A program made the position numbers and the translations under genes. Shown here one piece after another: positions 1-7,158 of a stretch of 11,343 bases of DNA. This DNA is from Gammaproteobacteria bacterium. Lineage in GTDB: Bacteria > Gemmatimonadota > Gemmatimonadetes > Longimicrobiales > Gaopeijiaceae. Position 1 is the stretch's first letter. Each line of letters starts with the position of its first letter. Location of the stretch: positions 1 to 11,343 of the forward strand of contig VYDD01000032.1 of NCBI GenBank assembly GCA_009843625.1. The letters run 5' to 3'. Under the pieces are notes generated by a model that was not told the DNA's origin, searched no databases, and saw only the letters and a program-made list of their open reading frames with translations.

Positions 1-2
1 TC

Positions 3-50
3 TTCCGACCGCTCCGCCGAATCCACTATCCCCGCGCCCCCGGCCCGTGA
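3..50 (+). CDS. Possible 3' end of an upstream gene, overlapping the DUF1015 start by four bases
   Basis: Frame 3 is open from the window edge to a TGA at 48-50. That TGA overlaps the GTG start of the next gene in a GTGA arrangement, the usual sign of translational coupling. Only about 15 residues are visible (ending RAPGP) and they show no family. The following GTG has no Shine-Dalgarno-like sequence, which fits re-initiation by ribosomes finishing an upstream gene. DUF1015 genes often follow serA or serC in other genomes, but nothing here identifies the gene. A chance open frame in GC-rich DNA is equally possible. Confidence 0.25.
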   Translation, partial: FRPLRRIHYPRAPGP

Positions 51-1297
51 TCACCATCCGCCCCATCTGCCGCGCGCTCGTGCCGGTCGACGCCGCTGCG
101 GCGGACCGCGTCAGCGCCCCCAACTACGACGAGTTCCAGAGCGACGAAGAAGTGCGCGCGCTGATCCGGCGGACTCCCGAGAGTGTGCTCCGCGTGACCA
201 TGCCGCACTGCGATCCGGGAGCGGAGGACGAAGTCGCCGCCGACTCTCCTCCGGCGCTCGCGCGCGCCGCCGCCAACATGCGGGCGCTCATCGACAGCGA
301 CAGCGTGCGCGCCGCGCACGACCTGCTCTTCGTCTACCGCATCGACGACCCGGCCCGGCCCGGCATCGACCAGATCGGCCTGGGGGGCATGGCGCGTATC
401 GACGAGATCCGGACCGACGCCACTCCGGCCGCCCCCATCATCCGCAACGAGGGCGTCCGCGAACCGAAGGCGCGCGGGCGGGCTCAGCTCATCGAGGCCA
501 CCTCCGCGTTCATCGGCACGGTCAACTGCGCGGTTCCGGACAAATCGGGGGCGTTCGCCGACGCCCTCGAGCGACTCGCGGCGGAGCGCGCGCCCGACCA
601 CGGAGCCGACGACAGCCGCGGCTGCCGCCACGACATCTGGCTGATCGACGACGCCTCCATTCAGGCGCAGCTGATCGCGCTCGCGGCCGCCGAGCCGGAG
701 GCCTACGTCGCCGACGGCAACCACCGCAGCGCGGCCGCCGCGATGCTCGACCGCGAGCACTTCCTGTGCGTCTTCTTCCCTCTGGAGCGCATGTCGCTGG
801 CGCCCTACAACCGCCTCGTGCGCGACGTCGGTCTGGACGACGAGGTGGTGCTCGCGGGTCTCCGCGAACGCTTTGCGATCGAGGAGGTCCCGGGAGCGCA
901 TCAGCCCGCCCGAACCCATCAGATCGGGCTTTACACCGGACGCGCCTGGTACCGCCTGCGCCCGCTTCCCGGCAGCTACGACGAGCGCAACGCGGTCGAA
1001 TGCATCGACGCCGACATCGTCCAGCGCAACTTCTTCGAAGCCGTCCTCGGCATCGCCGAACCGGGCGATCACAGGCTCAACTTCGTGGGAGGCGACCGCG
1101 ATCTCGACTTCCTGCCGGCCGGCGTGGACAGTGGCAGGTACCGCTACGCCGTCACGCTCGCGCCCGTCACCCTTCGCCAATTCGCGGCGGTGTGCCGCCA
1201 GAATCGCATCATGCCGCCCAAGTCGACCTGGTTTCAGCCCAAGATCCGCAGTGGCCTGGTGATTGCGCTGGAAGCGGAGTCGCCGCAGCCGAAATAG
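47..1297 (+). CDS. DUF1015 (COG4198) family protein with ParB/SerK-like ADGNHR motif
   Basis: This 416-residue protein, close to the usual family length of about 400, begins at a GTG. The start is supported because family members begin directly with a short strand of the type M-x-I-R-P, as here (MITIRPICRALVP). The family hallmark is the ADGNHR motif at residues 222-227 (ADGHHR in most homologues), which also appears in ParB-like folds, including archaeal SerK serine kinases. Other family-like stretches are APNYDE near residue 25 and the C-terminal block containing MPPKSTWFQPKIRSGL. No signal peptide or membrane segment is seen, so it should be cytosolic. DUF1015 has no established activity as far as I know. 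Its frequent neighbourhood with serine genes, and here a cysteine synthase two genes downstream, hints at serine or phosphoserine metabolism; that is inference. Confidence 0.85.
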   Translation: MITIRPICRALVPVDAAAADRVSAPNYDEFQSDEEVRALIRRTPESVLRVTMPHCDPGAEDEVAADSPPALARAAANMRALIDSDSVRAAHDLLFVYRIDDPARPGIDQIGLGGMARIDEIRTDATPAAPIIRNEGVREPKARGRAQLIEATSAFIGTVNCAVPDKSGAFADALERLAAERAPDHGADDSRGCRHDIWLIDDASIQAQLIALAAAEPEAYVADGNHRSAAAAMLDREHFLCVFFPLERMSLAPYNRLVRDVGLDDEVVLAGLRERFAIEEVPGAHQPARTHQIGLYTGRAWYRLRPLPGSYDERNAVECIDADIVQRNFFEAVLGIAEPGDHRLNFVGGDRDLDFLPAGVDSGRYRYAVTLAPVTLRQFAAVCRQNRIMPPKSTWFQPKIRSGLVIALEAESPQPK

Positions 1298-1303
1298 CCC
1301 GAC

Positions 1304-1328
1304 GCCGACCGGAGGCGCCGCGGTTGGC
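1304..1328 (+). other. Intergenic hairpin after the DUF1015 gene
   Basis: An 8-bp stem pairs 1304-1311 (GCCGACCG) with 1321-1328 (CGGTTGGC) around a 9-nt loop; one pair is G-U in RNA. It starts seven bases after the DUF1015 stop. There is no U-tract behind it, so it is not a classical intrinsic terminator. It may protect or separate the transcript between the DUF1015 and amidase genes. Chance pairing is quite likely at this GC content. Confidence 0.25.
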
Positions 1329-1395
1329 ACCGCCGGCCCATGGTCCCCATTTTCACGGGTGCCCCCATCAGACCGCAGGACCGGAGGTTGTCCCG

Positions 1396-3144
1396 ATGCT
1401 CGACTCCAATTCCACCCGACGCCGTTTCATGGCCCATTTCGCCGGAACCGGGCTTGGCGCCACCCTCCTCCCCGGCGTGCTCTGGGCCAGAATGCAGGAG
1501 GCCGGTGCCCGGGAAGTCACCGCCGAGATGCTGGGCGACGCACTGGCGATTTCGGGTCTCGACTTCAGCGAGGAGGAGCGCGAACGCATGCTCGAGTCGG
1601 TGAACGACCGGCTGAGCGATTATCAGGAACTTCATGAACTGAAGATCCCGAACGACATCTCGCCGCCCTTCCACTTCAACCCGCTGGTCCCGGGAATGCA
1701 GGTGGACCGGTCGATCACACCGTTCAGGATGAGCGACCTGCCGAGCATCGAACGACCGTCCAACCTCGAAGACGTCGCGTTCTGGACCGTGCGGGAGCTC
1801 GCGGAGCTCGTTCGCACCCGGCAGGTGAGTTCGGTCGAGCTGACCGAGATGTACCTGCAGCGCCTGGAGCGCTACAACCCGCTGCTCAACTGCGTGGTCA
1901 CCCTTACCGACGAGCTGGCGCTGGCCCAGGCGCGCGCGGCCGACCGTGAGATCGCCGCCGGACGGTACCGGGGGCCGCTGCACGGAATCCCGTGGGGCGC
2001 AAAGGACATCATCGCGACCCGCGGCTACAAGACCACCTGGGGCTCACCCGCCTACCAGGACCAGGTCATCGACATGGACGCGTCGATCATCGAGATGCTG
2101 CGTGACGCGGGCGCGGTGCTGGTCGCCAAGCTGACCACCGGCGAGCTGGCCGGCGGAGACCAGTGGTTCGGGGGCCAGACGATGAACCCGTGGGACCCGT
2201 CGACGGGCTCCGGTGGTTCTTCGGCGGGTCCGGGATCCGCTACCGCGGCCGGGCTTGTGGGCTTCTCGATCGGAACCGAGACCAGCGGGTCCATCCTGGG
2301 ACCCTCGTCGCGCTGCGGCCTGAGCGGGCTTCGTCCGACGCTGGGCCGGATCAGCCGGTACGGGGTGATGGCGCTCTCCTGGACCCAGGATCGACTGGGC
2401 CCGATGTGCCGCTCCGCCGAGGACTGCGCGCTGGTGATGCGGGCGATTTCGCGTCCCGACGGCCTCGACCTGAGCGTGCAGGACCTCCCCTTCAACTGGG
2501 ACGGCACCCGCGCGGCCACCCGGCTGCGGGTCGGGTACCTGGAGGGGGCGTTCGACGAGATCGAGGAGACCGACTACCGGACCGCGCACCAGCGCACCCT
2601 CGAGGACCTCGAGTCCCTCGGTTTCATGCTGACGCCCATTCACATCCCCGAATGGTCGATCAACGTCACCGCGCACAGCGTGGAGATGGCCGTCTTCTTC
2701 GACGAGTTGCTCCGCTCCGGCAGAGCGGAACTGCTGGGCCGCCAGACGCGTGCCGACGGTTTGCGCTCCGCAAGGGTGATTCCGGCGGTCGAGTACCTCC
2801 AGTCGCAGCGCGCGCGCACCATGATGATGATGCAGCTCGCGGAGGCGACCTCGGGGGTGGATGTCTATCTCATCCCGCGGGCGCCGCGCCGCCCGCCGGG
2901 GCAGCAGTCCGACGAGCCGCCGCCGTACAGCCATGGCCGCAACGCGAGCAGCATGACCAACTACGCGACCCATCCGGCCCTTGCGGTGCCCAACGGCTTC
3001 AACGATGCCGGGCTCCCGACGAGCATGACCTTCTGTGCCCAACCCTTCCGCGAGACGGAGCTGTTGACCGTGGCGCGAGCGTATCAGGACGCCACCGACC
3101 ACCACAGGCAATACCCGGATCTGGACAGCGCGGCGTCCGGGTAG
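1396..3144 (+). CDS. Tat-exported amidase-signature (AS) family hydrolase
   Basis: The 582-residue enzyme belongs to the amidase-signature family, which hydrolyses carboxamide C-N bonds through a Ser-cisSer-Lys triad. All three residues are visible: Lys203 in GAKDI, cis-Ser275 in GSGGSSAGPG, and nucleophile Ser299 in GTETSGSI, 24 residues later as in FAAH. The N-terminus TRRRFM (7-12) followed by a hydrophobic stretch to about A31 is a twin-arginine signal, so the folded enzyme is exported to the periplasm or cell envelope. Residues 35-110 form a helical spacer before the catalytic core. The ATG at 1396 is chosen over upstream in-frame starts because it has GGAGG at 1383-1387 and places the Tat signal at the N-terminus. 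GatA is unlikely: the protein is exported and no gatB or gatC is nearby. The substrate is not predictable. It sits 19 bp before the cysteine synthase gene. Confidence 0.9.
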   Translation: MLDSNSTRRRFMAHFAGTGLGATLLPGVLWARMQEAGAREVTAEMLGDALAISGLDFSEEERERMLESVNDRLSDYQELHELKIPNDISPPFHFNPLVPGMQVDRSITPFRMSDLPSIERPSNLEDVAFWTVRELAELVRTRQVSSVELTEMYLQRLERYNPLLNCVVTLTDELALAQARAADREIAAGRYRGPLHGIPWGAKDIIATRGYKTTWGSPAYQDQVIDMDASIIEMLRDAGAVLVAKLTTGELAGGDQWFGGQTMNPWDPSTGSGGSSAGPGSATAAGLVGFSIGTETSGSILGPSSRCGLSGLRPTLGRISRYGVMALSWTQDRLGPMCRSAEDCALVMRAISRPDGLDLSVQDLPFNWDGTRAATRLRVGYLEGAFDEIEETDYRTAHQRTLEDLESLGFMLTPIHIPEWSINVTAHSVEMAVFFDELLRSGRAELLGRQTRADGLRSARVIPAVEYLQSQRARTMMMMQLAEATSGVDVYLIPRAPRRPPGQQSDEPPPYSHGRNASSMTNYATHPALAVPNGFNDAGLPTSMTFCAQPFRETELLTVARAYQDATDHHRQYPDLDSAASG

Positions 3145-3163
3145 GTACCCCCGGGCAGCCACC

Positions 3164-4072
3164 ATGATCGATGCACTGATCGGACGGACGCCGACGCTGC
3201 GCCTCGCGCGCGTCGTGGAGCCGACCATGGCGGAGGTGTGGCTCAAGCTGGAGGGCATGAATCCCGCCGGGTCGATCAAGGACCGGACCGCGCGGGCGAT
3301 GGTCGACGATGCCGAGGCACGCGGGCTGCTCAAGCCCGGAGGCACCATCGTCGAACCCACCTCCGGGAATACCGGCATCGGCTTGGCGCAGATCGCGGCC
3401 TGGCGAGGATACAGGCTCATCCTCTGCATGCCGTCGTCGATGAGCGAAGAGCGCAAGCGGACTCTGTCGGCGTACGGAGCCGATTTCGTGCTCACCGACC
3501 CGGAGCGGCGCATGCTTGCGGCGAGAGAGGAAGCCGAGCGCATCGGATCGGAGACAGGCGCCTTCTACCCGGACCAGTTCTCCAATCCCGCCAATCCGCG
3601 CATCCACTACGAGACCACCGGGCCGGAACTCTGGGCCGACATGAAGGGGCGCATCGATGTGTTTGTGTACGGATCGGGGACCGGCGGGACCATCACCGGG
3701 GCCGGGCGGTTCCTGAAGAAGATGGATCCGCGCATCCAGGTGGTGGCGGTCGAGCCGGCGCGCTCGCCCGTCATTTCGGGCGGCGAACGCGGGCAGCACC
3801 AGTTCCAGGGAATGGGACCGGGCTTCATCCCGGAGAACCTGGACCGGACCGTGCTCGACCGCGTGATGACGGTGTACGAAGAGGATGCGTTCCCATTGGG
3901 GCGGCGCCTCGCCCGCGAGGAAGGCCTCTTCCTGGGGATGAGCAGCGGCGGCATCGTATACGCCGCGCTTCAGATCGCGCGCGAAATCGGGCCCGGCCAT
4001 CGCGTCGCCGCCATCTCGCCCGACGACGGCGCGCGCTACCTGACTACGACGTTGTATTCGCCGGAAGGGTAG
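3164..4072 (+). CDS. cysM: PLP-dependent cysteine synthase (CysK/CysM family)
   Basis: This 302-residue fold-type II PLP enzyme forms L-cysteine from an activated serine (O-acetylserine, possibly O-phosphoserine) and a sulfur donor. The PLP lysine is K39 in GSIKDRTA, the substrate loop is PTSGNTG (65-71), and the phosphate-binding loop is GSGTGGT (170-176). The C-terminal DGARYLTT matches the family's GERYLST block. The length and the GSIKDR form resemble CysM and CBS. The loop HQFQGMGPGFIP, however, resembles the HKIQGIGAGF loop of CysK, and the arginine used by mycobacterial CysM for O-phosphoserine (in YALRNMDEG) is replaced by Gln. The gene symbol is therefore approximate. The ATG at 3164 starts right at the conserved IGRTP segment; no clear ribosome-binding site precedes it, but the 19-bp gap from the amidase stop suggests co-transcription. 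No CBS tandem domain is present. Confidence 0.85.
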   Translation: MIDALIGRTPTLRLARVVEPTMAEVWLKLEGMNPAGSIKDRTARAMVDDAEARGLLKPGGTIVEPTSGNTGIGLAQIAAWRGYRLILCMPSSMSEERKRTLSAYGADFVLTDPERRMLAAREEAERIGSETGAFYPDQFSNPANPRIHYETTGPELWADMKGRIDVFVYGSGTGGTITGAGRFLKKMDPRIQVVAVEPARSPVISGGERGQHQFQGMGPGFIPENLDRTVLDRVMTVYEEDAFPLGRRLAREEGLFLGMSSGGIVYAALQIAREIGPGHRVAAISPDDGARYLTTTLYSPEG

Positions 4073-4095
4073 CGCGAGCCGACCGCATCCCGGCG

Positions 4096-4125
4096 CTGGC
4101 AGCGGGACTCGCCCGTGTCTAGTAT
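4096..4125 (+). promoter_or_regulatory. Weak candidate promoter for the lipoprotein gene
   Basis: A CTGGCA hexamer at 4096-4101 and a TAGTAT hexamer at 4120-4125 are separated by 18 bp, each matching four of six sigma70 consensus bases. They lie in the 87-bp gap after the cysteine synthase gene. The gap is long enough to hold a separate promoter, but the match is marginal and read-through from upstream is just as likely. Confidence 0.2.
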
Positions 4126-4159
4126 TTCGGTGTCTGCCCATCAGTACATGGAGGAGCCC

Positions 4160-4969
4160 ATGCGTGTCATCTCTTTCCCGGTCATTCGTCGTGTTCCCGC
4201 TGTCCTTGTCGCCGCCGCCCTCTGGACATCGGCATGCTCTCCGGCGGACGACGGACCCCGCACGTACTTCGAGGACCCGGACCTCCAACGCATCTACGCG
4301 CGCATGATGGAGGCGATGGCGCCGGACGGGGGATGGGAGCGGGTGCGCTACATCGCGTTCGACCGGGTTGTGGACCGCGGGGGCCCGGTCCTCGATCGGC
4401 GTTCCCACCGGTGGGATGTCTGGGGCGGGATGTACCGCATGGCGGGAAGCTCGGGGGACCAGGAAATCGTGGCCGTGATCAACACCGACAATCCCGCCGA
4501 GGGCGAACGCATCTGGCTTGATGGCGAACTCGTCACCGACCCGGCCGTTTCCGACTCACTCGCGGACCGCGCCCACGGCAGTTTCATCAACGACACCTAC
4601 TGGTTCCTGATGCCCTACAAGTGGGCCGACCCGGGGGTCAACACCGTCTATCTGGGGGAGATGGAGATGGACGGCCGAGCCTACGAAGTGGCAGAACTCA
4701 CTTTCGACGCCGTCGGGCGCACCCCCCAGAACAAGTACCGCGGCTGGGTCGATCCTGAAACGGGGCTGATGGCCTACTGGCAGCACTGGCGCACCGCCAG
4801 CGACCCGGAGCCCGCCTTCACGCTGGCCTGGACGGAGTGGACGCGGCACGGCCCGCTCCTGCTCTCCGCGGGCCGTCCGGATTCCACCGGCTACTCACGC
4901 GTCAACTTCGAGAACATGGAAGCGTCGCTCGAGTTGCCGGGGGGGATGTTCGAGGGGCCGGAGGGTTAG
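4160..4969 (+). CDS. Predicted lipoprotein, DUF6503-like
   Basis: The 269-residue protein starts with a signal peptide (MRVISFPVIRR, then the hydrophobic VPAVLVAAALW) and a lipobox-like TSAC with Cys26 as the likely lipidated residue. The box is not canonical, since the -3 position is Thr rather than Leu. The mature part is rich in alternating strands and Trp/Tyr: a GGWERVRYIAFDR block, HRWDVWGG, an INDTYWFLMPYK block, LTFDAVGRTPQNKYRGWVD, and a Trp-rich C-terminal strand. These blocks recall DUF6503 proteins, thought to have an open half-barrel fold akin to LolA/LppX; that assignment is from memory. The ATG at 4160 is preferred over ATG 4148 and an earlier frame opening because GGAGGAG lies at 4150-4156 and the signal peptide begins there. 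The function is unknown; a lipid- or ligand-binding role at the outer membrane is inference. Its stop overlaps the convergent argB stop. Confidence 0.75.
   Translation: MRVISFPVIRRVPAVLVAAALWTSACSPADDGPRTYFEDPDLQRIYARMMEAMAPDGGWERVRYIAFDRVVDRGGPVLDRRSHRWDVWGGMYRMAGSSGDQEIVAVINTDNPAEGERIWLDGELVTDPAVSDSLADRAHGSFINDTYWFLMPYKWADPGVNTVYLGEMEMDGRAYEVAELTFDAVGRTPQNKYRGWVDPETGLMAYWQHWRTASDPEPAFTLAWTEWTRHGPLLLSAGRPDSTGYSRVNFENMEASLELPGGMFEGPEG
4966..4969. other. Convergent stop-codon overlap (lipoprotein gene / argB)
   Basis: The four bases TTAG hold TAG (4967-4969) for the rightward lipoprotein gene and TAA on the other strand (4968-4966) for the leftward argB. No hairpin or T-tract terminator separates the genes, so each transcript must extend antisense into its neighbour. 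Confidence 0.9.
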
Positions 4970-5916
4970 GCTCCGCTACCCCCCTCCCCCGCCTGCTGCT
5001 CGTCGCTCGACAGCGTTCCGACGCTCCGCACGATGAGGGTGCCCGAGCCCTCGTTTGTAAAGATCTCGCGCAGCAGGCTGTCGCGCGCGCTCCCGGAAAT
5101 GAGGTGCACGCGCGGGACGCCGCCCTCGATGGCGCCCTCGATGGCCGCTGCCTTGGCGAGCATTCCACGGGCGAGCACGCCCTGCTCACGCAACTCGCGG
5201 AGCCCCGCCAGATCAAGGTAGGAGATCAGCGTCGCCGGATCCTCAAGGTCGCGGAGGATGCCGGGCGCGGACATGGTGAAAACGAGCTTCGTGGCCTCGA
5301 GCGCCTGGGCGAGAGCGCTCGCCACGGTGTCGGCGTTGATGTTGAGCAGCCGCCCCTCCGCGTCCGCCGAAAGCGGGCTGACCACCGGCACCCATCCCTG
5401 GTTAAGAAAGACGTGCAGCGAAGAGGGATCGACGGTTTCGATGTCTCCCACGAATCCGAAGTCCACAGGATCCGGACCCTCCCCCTCCATGTGCATCGGC
5501 GGACGGCGGGTGGCTGTCACCAGACCGGCGTCGACCCCCGAGACGCCCACGGCGTGAATCCCTTCCTTCCGGCAAGCGCCCAGCAAGGCCGTGTTGACCT
5601 CGCCGCTCAGGACCCGGGCGGCGACGCGCAGATCCTCCGAACGCGTGACCCGACGGCCCGCCACCATGCGGGGCTCGTGGCCCAGGCGACGGGCGAGTTC
5701 GGTGGACTGCGGCCCGCCGCCATGCACGAGAACCAGGCGGATCCCCAGGGAGTTGAGAATCGCCACCTGCTCCATGAGAGCATCGACGCGCCCCGTGCTC
5801 TGGAGGACTTCACCGCCCACTTTCAGGACGAAGATGCGTTCGCGGAAGAGACGCACGTAGGGTGCCGCGGCGCGCAGGCCGGCAAACCTCCGGTCGGCGG
5901 CGCGTGACCGCTTCAC
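4966..5916 (-). CDS. argB: Acetylglutamate kinase
   Basis: ArgB phosphorylates N-acetyl-L-glutamate with ATP, the second step of arginine synthesis, in the cytosol. The 316-residue product carries the amino-acid kinase motifs in order: FVLKVGG with Lys32, LVHGGGPQ with the glycines at 66-68, the GRRVTRSEDL segment near the substrate site, NTALL, GVSGVDAGL, VDFGFVGDIE, LLNINADTVA, and the C-terminal GMLAK and NEGSGTLIV blocks. The GTG at 5916 overlaps the argD TGA as GTGA, so translation is probably coupled. This start gives 31 residues before the kinase core, slightly longer than many ArgB proteins; a GTG just before the RLFRERIFVLK segment is an alternative. It is the last gene of the operon. 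A LysZ-type role on LysW-aminoadipate is less likely because no lysW is present and argR heads the operon. Confidence 0.92.
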   Translation of the reverse strand: MKRSRAADRRFAGLRAAAPYVRLFRERIFVLKVGGEVLQSTGRVDALMEQVAILNSLGIRLVLVHGGGPQSTELARRLGHEPRMVAGRRVTRSEDLRVAARVLSGEVNTALLGACRKEGIHAVGVSGVDAGLVTATRRPPMHMEGEGPDPVDFGFVGDIETVDPSSLHVFLNQGWVPVVSPLSADAEGRLLNINADTVASALAQALEATKLVFTMSAPGILRDLEDPATLISYLDLAGLRELREQGVLARGMLAKAAAIEGAIEGGVPRVHLISGSARDSLLREIFTNEGSGTLIVRSVGTLSSDEQQAGEGGSGA

Positions 5917-7103
5917 GTTCCGTCCTGCCCGATGGCGCCCAGGGCCTCGGCGAACTGCGCCACTTCCGACGCCCGCAGCGTGAGCGGAGGCATGACGCGC
6001 AGCCATGACGCGTCCGAACTGGTTCCGGTGAGGATGTCCCGGTGCAGGAGCGCATCGCGGATTTCGCGCGCGCTTGTCCTGCACTCGAGTCCGAGCAGCA
6101 TGCCGCGGCCCCGGATGCCGAGCACGGGTCCCGCGAGGCAGTTGGCGCGTATCTCCTTCTCGCGCATCGCCGCCTGCTGCAGAAGCCCCTCCTCGCGGAT
6201 GGTGTCCAGCACCGCTTCGATGACCGCACACGCGAGCGGACCGCCCCCGAAGGTGCTGCCCATGTCCCCGATTCGCAGTTGATCGCCCAGAGCTCGTGAC
6301 ATGATCAGCGCGCTGCAGGGGAACCCGGCGCCGAGCGCCTTCGCGGTGGTCAGCATGTCCGGCACCACGCCGGTGTGCTCGATCGCGAAGGGTTTCCCGC
6401 TCCGTCCCATGCCGCATTGCACCTCGTCCGCGATCAGGAGGGCGCCATGCTGGTCGCAGGCCGCGCGCAAGGCACGCACATAGTCCGATTGGAGCACGTA
6501 CGCGCCCGCGATGCCCTGGATGGGCTCGATGATGACGGCTGCGGTCTCGTCGTCGATGGCGGCAACCGCTCCGGCCGCATCGTCGCGCGGCACGAAGGTC
6601 ACGTCGAACGGGGTGTCCGGGAAGCCGTACCAGCGCTCACGGGCCCGCCAGGTCACGGCGGCGGCGGCGGCCGAGCGGCCGTGAAATCCGTGTTCCAGCG
6701 CGACCACGCGCCTGCGGCCCGTCAATCTGCAGGCCAGCCTGAGGGCGTTCTCGTTGGCCTCCGCTCCCGAATTGACGAAGAAAACGCAGTCGAGGCCGTC
6801 CGGCGCGAACTCCGCCAGCTTGTCGGCGGCCCGCGCCCGCACCCTCAGCGCGTTCACGTTGCTGGTGAACATCAGTTCGCCCGCCTGCCTGCGGATGGCT
6901 TCAAGCACCCGCGGGTGACCGTAGCCGAGCGCGCACACCGCGTGCCCGCCGTAGAGATCGAGCAGCCGGCGCCCGTCGGCGCACCGCAGATAGGCGCCCC
7001 GGCCCGATACCGGCTCCAAAGGCAACTGGCCGTACACCTGGGCCAGATGCCGCGCTTCGGCCTGGCGCGCGTCCGGAACGAGGGTCGGAGCTGGTGTGTT
7101 CAT
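5913..7103 (-). CDS. argD: Acetylornithine aminotransferase
   Basis: ArgD is a class III PLP aminotransferase that converts N-acetylglutamate semialdehyde to N-acetylornithine with glutamate as amino donor; many members also act in lysine synthesis. The 396-residue form shows the usual order: DGRRLLDLYGGHAV, ALGYGHP, NSGAEANENALRLA, the EHGFHGR block, EPIQGIAG, ADEVQCGMGRSGK with the PLP-binding Asp, and the Schiff-base Lys255 in TAKALGAGFP. GSTFGGGPLAC and a C-terminal RVMPPLTL follow. I prefer the ATG at 7103; a GTG at 7154 adds 17 low-complexity residues and leaves only 4 nt to the argC stop, which would suit coupling. Neither start has a strong ribosome-binding site. The end overlaps argB by 4 nt. 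The segment SSDASW in place of the common GPNVLR-like stretch is a local variation. Confidence 0.92.
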   Translation of the reverse strand: MNTPAPTLVPDARQAEARHLAQVYGQLPLEPVSGRGAYLRCADGRRLLDLYGGHAVCALGYGHPRVLEAIRRQAGELMFTSNVNALRVRARAADKLAEFAPDGLDCVFFVNSGAEANENALRLACRLTGRRRVVALEHGFHGRSAAAAAVTWRARERWYGFPDTPFDVTFVPRDDAAGAVAAIDDETAAVIIEPIQGIAGAYVLQSDYVRALRAACDQHGALLIADEVQCGMGRSGKPFAIEHTGVVPDMLTTAKALGAGFPCSALIMSRALGDQLRIGDMGSTFGGGPLACAVIEAVLDTIREEGLLQQAAMREKEIRANCLAGPVLGIRGRGMLLGLECRTSAREIRDALLHRDILTGTSSDASWLRVMPPLTLRASEVAQFAEALGAIGQDGT

Positions 7104-7158
7104 CTCGGCGCCCGGCGCTGCCCGCTGAGGCCGGATCCGCTCGCCGTGGGCCACGCGT

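Noticed and set aside
26..1330. A 434-codon open frame on the minus strand opposite the DUF1015 gene
   Set aside because: Its composition (Arg, Ala, Gly, Val rich, no motifs) is that of a GC-rich antisense shadow, and the plus-strand frame has a recognisable family motif.
1324..1353. A promoter before the amidase (TTGGCA at 1324-1329)
   Set aside because: The -35-like hexamer is good, but no hexamer at the right distance matches more than about three bases of a -10, and the hexamer is part of a hairpin stem.
766..1395. A long in-frame N-terminal extension of the amidase back into the DUF1015 gene
   Set aside because: It would overlap more than 500 bases of a real gene, is Arg-rich and motif-free, and would bury the Tat signal. 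The ATG at 1396 has a good ribosome-binding site.
2820..2831. Four consecutive ATG codons in the amidase gene
   Set aside because: They encode a Met run in a helix of the amidase and have no upstream ribosome-binding site, so they are not an internal start.
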